Assembly (NCBI GenBank): GCA_024401215.1
Contig: JAKSLL010000019.1
Coordinates: 1-54,763, forward strand
Length of the DNA: 54,763 nucleotides
Direction: 5' to 3'
Source: Bacteroidaceae bacterium
GTDB lineage: Bacteria; Bacteroidota; Bacteroidia; Bacteroidales; Bacteroidaceae
The first letter of the stretch is position 1; each line of letters opens with the position of its first letter. Position numbers and translations under genes: made by a program. The notes under the pieces are model-generated. The model did not search any database and was not told where the DNA came from. It was given only the letters and a program-made list of their open reading frames with translations. This document shows, piece by piece, positions 52,495 to 54,763 of this stretch.

Positions 52495-53373
52495 TTAGAT
52501 GAGTGACAGTATCTTACGAAGTTCCTCCTCGTTTTTAAATGCGAATGTCACCTTACCAGAGCCTTTTGCAGAGCAGGAAATTTTCAGTTCTGTGCCAAAC
52601 TTCTCAGCGAACTGCTGACGTATATTCTCATATTCAGCAGCAAGTGGCTTAGCAGGAGCCTTCTGACGAGTGTCCTCAACAGTGCCACCTCCTTCATTTC
52701 TGTTCTTTATAATCTCTTCAACCTGACGGACAGAATATCCTTTTTCCTGAATCTCCTTAAAGAGCCTAACTTGCTCTTTTGGATCGTCAAGAGCCAACAA
52801 AGCACGAGCATGACCTGTATCTATCTGATGATTCTGAATTGCCACCTGGACAGGAGCAGGAAGTTTAAGAAGTCGAAGATAGTTTGCTACAGTAGCCCTC
52901 TTCTTTCCTACCCTATCGCTAAGCTTTTCCTGTGTAAGATTGTACTGGTCAATAAGATGCTGGTATGCAAGAGCAATCTCAATCGAATTAAGATCTTGGC
53001 GTTGAATATTCTCAATCAAAGCCATCTCCATCACATTCTCATCGTCAGCAGTACGGATATACGCTGGTATTGTTGCCAGACCTGCAATCTGAGATGCACG
53101 CCAACGACGCTCGCCCGCAATTATCTGATAATTGCCATTCTCCATCTGACGGAGCGTTATAGGCTGTATAATACCTATCTCCGCTATTGACGCAGCAAGC
53201 TCACGAAGCGCCTCTTCATCAAATTCATGACGAGGCTGATTTTGATTTCGCTCAATGAGTTTTATGTCAATTTCATTTATCGTCGAAGATCCTTCTGGCT
53301 GAACGTCCTCTGTAGATATAAGGGCATCAAGTCCTCTACCAAGTGGAGATGCGAATTTCTTTCTAACCGCCAT
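52495..53373 (-). CDS. parB: Chromosome partitioning protein ParB
   Basis: Binds parS sites and spreads, working with ParA in chromosome segregation. 292 residues. The N-terminal ParB domain (about 33-130) has NQPRHEFDEEALRELAASI and GERRWRASQIAGL with the CTP-binding GERR motif. The helix-turn-helix is at about 150-190 (LTQEKLSDRVGKKRATVANYLRLL; landmark KLSDRVGKKRATV). The C-terminal dimerisation end is KVTFAFKNEEELRKILSLI. It starts 49 nt after parA. Confidence 0.94.
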   Translation of the reverse strand: MAVRKKFASPLGRGLDALISTEDVQPEGSSTINEIDIKLIERNQNQPRHEFDEEALRELAASIAEIGIIQPITLRQMENGNYQIIAGERRWRASQIAGLATIPAYIRTADDENVMEMALIENIQRQDLNSIEIALAYQHLIDQYNLTQEKLSDRVGKKRATVANYLRLLKLPAPVQVAIQNHQIDTGHARALLALDDPKEQVRLFKEIQEKGYSVRQVEEIIKNRNEGGGTVEDTRQKAPAKPLAAEYENIRQQFAEKFGTELKISCSAKGSGKVTFAFKNEEELRKILSLI

Positions 53374-53422
53374 TGCTGTATTACGTTATATAATGAATTA
53401 AACAGAGAATATTATTTTAGAC

Positions 53423-54190
53423 TCAGGCATTCTCTCTGGCAATTATTTCTTTTGCAAGCGAGGTATAGTTTTTAGCGCCATTAGATGTAGCGTCATACAA
53501 TATACATGGAATGCCATGACTTGGAGCCTCAGACAGCTTAACATTTCGCTGAATAACAGTATCAAACACTAATTCCTGGAAATGCCTCTTCACCTCGTCA
53601 TATATCTGATTTGCAAGACGCAAACGTGAATCATACATGGTAAGAAGGAAACCTTCAATTTCAAGATTGGCATTAAGCTTTGACTTAATAATCTTAATTG
53701 TATTAAGAAGTTTGCTTATTCCTTCAAGGGCAAAATACTCGCATTGAACAAGAATTATTACAGAGTCAGAAGCTGTCAATGCATTAACTGTAATAATACC
53801 AAGCGATGGCGAGCAGTCAATCAATATATAATCATATTCAGAACGCAATGGCTCAAGAACACGTTTAAGAACCGCCTCACGCTTTTCTATATCCAACATC
53901 TCAATTTCAGCGCCAACAAGATCTATATGGCTTGGAATAACATCTAATCCTTCTATATCAGTTGAATAGATCGCTTCATGAGGATCAATGTTATTTATGA
54001 TACAATCATATATTGATGTGTCAACTTGCTGCACATCAACGCCTAAGCCTGATGAAGCATTTGCCTGAGGGTCTGCATCAACAACAAGCACTTTTCTCTC
54101 AAGCACAGCTAAACTTGCAGCAAGATTTATCGCAGTTGTAGTTTTACCTACACCACCTTTTTGATTTACCAATGCAATTATTTTTCCCAT
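53423..54190 (-). CDS. parA: Chromosome partitioning ATPase ParA (Soj)
   Basis: A Walker-type ATPase for chromosome segregation. 255 residues. The deviant Walker [15 protein letters not shown] (10-23) has the signature lysine. [13 protein letters not shown] is Walker A', and [18 protein letters not shown] contains Walker B. Length is typical of the Soj type without an N-terminal DNA-binding domain. First gene of parA-parB-DUF5683-mltD-relA. A TAACTTTG box lies at 54228-54235. Confidence 0.95.
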   Translation of the reverse strand: MGKIIALVNQKGGVGKTTTAINLAASLAVLERKVLVVDADPQANASSGLGVDVQQVDTSIYDCIINNIDPHEAIYSTDIEGLDVIPSHIDLVGAEIEMLDIEKREAVLKRVLEPLRSEYDYILIDCSPSLGIITVNALTASDSVIILVQCEYFALEGISKLLNTIKIIKSKLNANLEIEGFLLTMYDSRLRLANQIYDEVKRHFQELVFDTVIQRNVKLSEAPSHGIPCILYDATSNGAKNYTSLAKEIIARENA

Positions 54191-54227
54191 ATAATTTTCT
54201 TTTTGGTTTTTTCACTCAATTCAAATG

Positions 54228-54276
54228 CAAAGTTAAGAAAATTCCGTGGAACAAACACAAGGATTTGTGTGGAACA
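54228..54276 (-). promoter_or_regulatory. parA promoter region with GTGGAACA repeats
   Basis: The minus-strand -7 box is TAACTTTG (plus 54228-54235). Two direct GTGGAACA repeats (54246-54253 and 54269-54276, period 23) lie across the -33 zone. They resemble halves of parS (TGTTCCAC), so they may be an operator. No full parS dyad was seen. The remaining upstream sequence to 54685 is AT-rich with no feature I can support. Confidence 0.45.
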
Positions 54277-54685
54277 TTTATTTGTTTTACAATTTTTATT
54301 ACACAACACACAAAACCAAATAAAGCAACCATCTTCACAAAGAAGATGACATAACAAGTTCAAAACACCTATTATAGGTAAGGATCTGATTGGATAAGCA
54401 ATTATAAAAGACTACAAAGATCAATATTCTTAGGCATTTGCTAACAAAGTATTTACCAAATATTCTTTATATATTGACCAACTATTCGTTATTAATGATT
54501 AGCCATATCTTGCAATCAAAAAAACTGACACAAAAGTGATCTTATTCAATTTAGCAGAAGCCCCTGCTTGTTTTTTGACATTTTTGCGGAAAACTCATGA
54601 CCAAATCATTTGGCTCGCTAATTTTTCTTTAATTTTACACTTCGATGAAGGGTATATTTACACGAAACACATTAGAACAACAAAA

Positions 54686-54709
54686 AAGGAATCCTAAATA
54701 GGATTCCTT
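54686..54709 (-). terminator. Terminator of the tRNA-Val transcript
   Basis: AAGGAATCCT with AGGATTCCTT, a 10-bp perfect stem and AAAT loop. On the minus strand it is followed by a T run, just after the tRNA. Confidence 0.8.
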
Positions 54710-54712
54710 ATG

Positions 54713-54763
54713 TGGGCGTTGACGGATTCGAACCGCCGACCCTCTGCTTGTAAGGCAGATGCT
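54713..54763 (-). tRNA. tRNA-Val (TAC), partial
   Basis: The 3' 51 nt of a tRNA that runs off the right edge. The anticodon arm TCTGC-CTTACAA-GCAGA gives anticodon TAC. T arm GGCGG-TTCGAAT-CCGTC, 3' acceptor AACGCCC and discriminator A follow. The 5' part lies outside. Confidence 0.88.

Overview
The window is a chromosomal segment of a Bacteroidales bacterium, most like Prevotella/Segatella. The evidence is Bacteroidetes-type promoters (TTTG, about 19 nt, TAnnTTTG), no Shine-Dalgarno sequences, FISUMP-type lipoproteins, a T9SS-like C-terminal tail, an ExbB/ExbD/ExbD operon, a DUF5683 gene and the order parA-parB-DUF5683-mltD-relA. Genus is inferred, not proven.

Left half (about 1-30.8 kb), nearly all on the + strand after upp. 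It holds two FISUMP lipoproteins and upp (-), then deoD. A secreted metalloprotease-like protein is coupled to a GH28 polygalacturonase. Next come an AspT-type transporter overlapping a DsbD/ArsG-like membrane protein, an unknown basic protein, an MscS channel, TonB, a polyprenyl synthase, TatD and tRNA-Ser. An exbB-exbD energy-transduction operon follows, then thyA-folA, an rRNA m5C methyltransferase, an EamA exporter, an orphan DNA methyltransferase, tRNA-Gln (-), surE-lpxB, rsmA (-), a flippase-like membrane protein, pepD and a MerR regulator. This half is mostly housekeeping.

Right half (about 31-54.8 kb), all on the - strand. A secreted beta-helix protein has four tandem palindromic repeats upstream. 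Next is a tight five-gene operon: zinc-ribbon membrane protein, two VWA proteins, a transmembrane PP2C phosphatase and a Ser/Thr kinase. It matches the TerY-phosphorylation triad architecture.

Between 38.9 and 47.4 kb lies an accessory island. It has two receiver-less LytTR regulators, one next to a polytopic membrane protein. It also has four different membrane-anchored papain-like enzymes (YiiX, CHAP-like, transglutaminase-like, NlpC/P60-like), several small lipoproteins or membrane proteins, and a probable structured RNA. Four transcription units in the island carry the same control element: a 21-bp-period direct repeat of TGTATGAA ending exactly 40 nt upstream of a TAnnTTTG box. I read this as a LytTR regulon and consider it the most novel part of the window.

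The window closes with relA/spoT, a MltD-like transglycosylase, a DUF5683 protein, parB, parA and a partial tRNA-Val.
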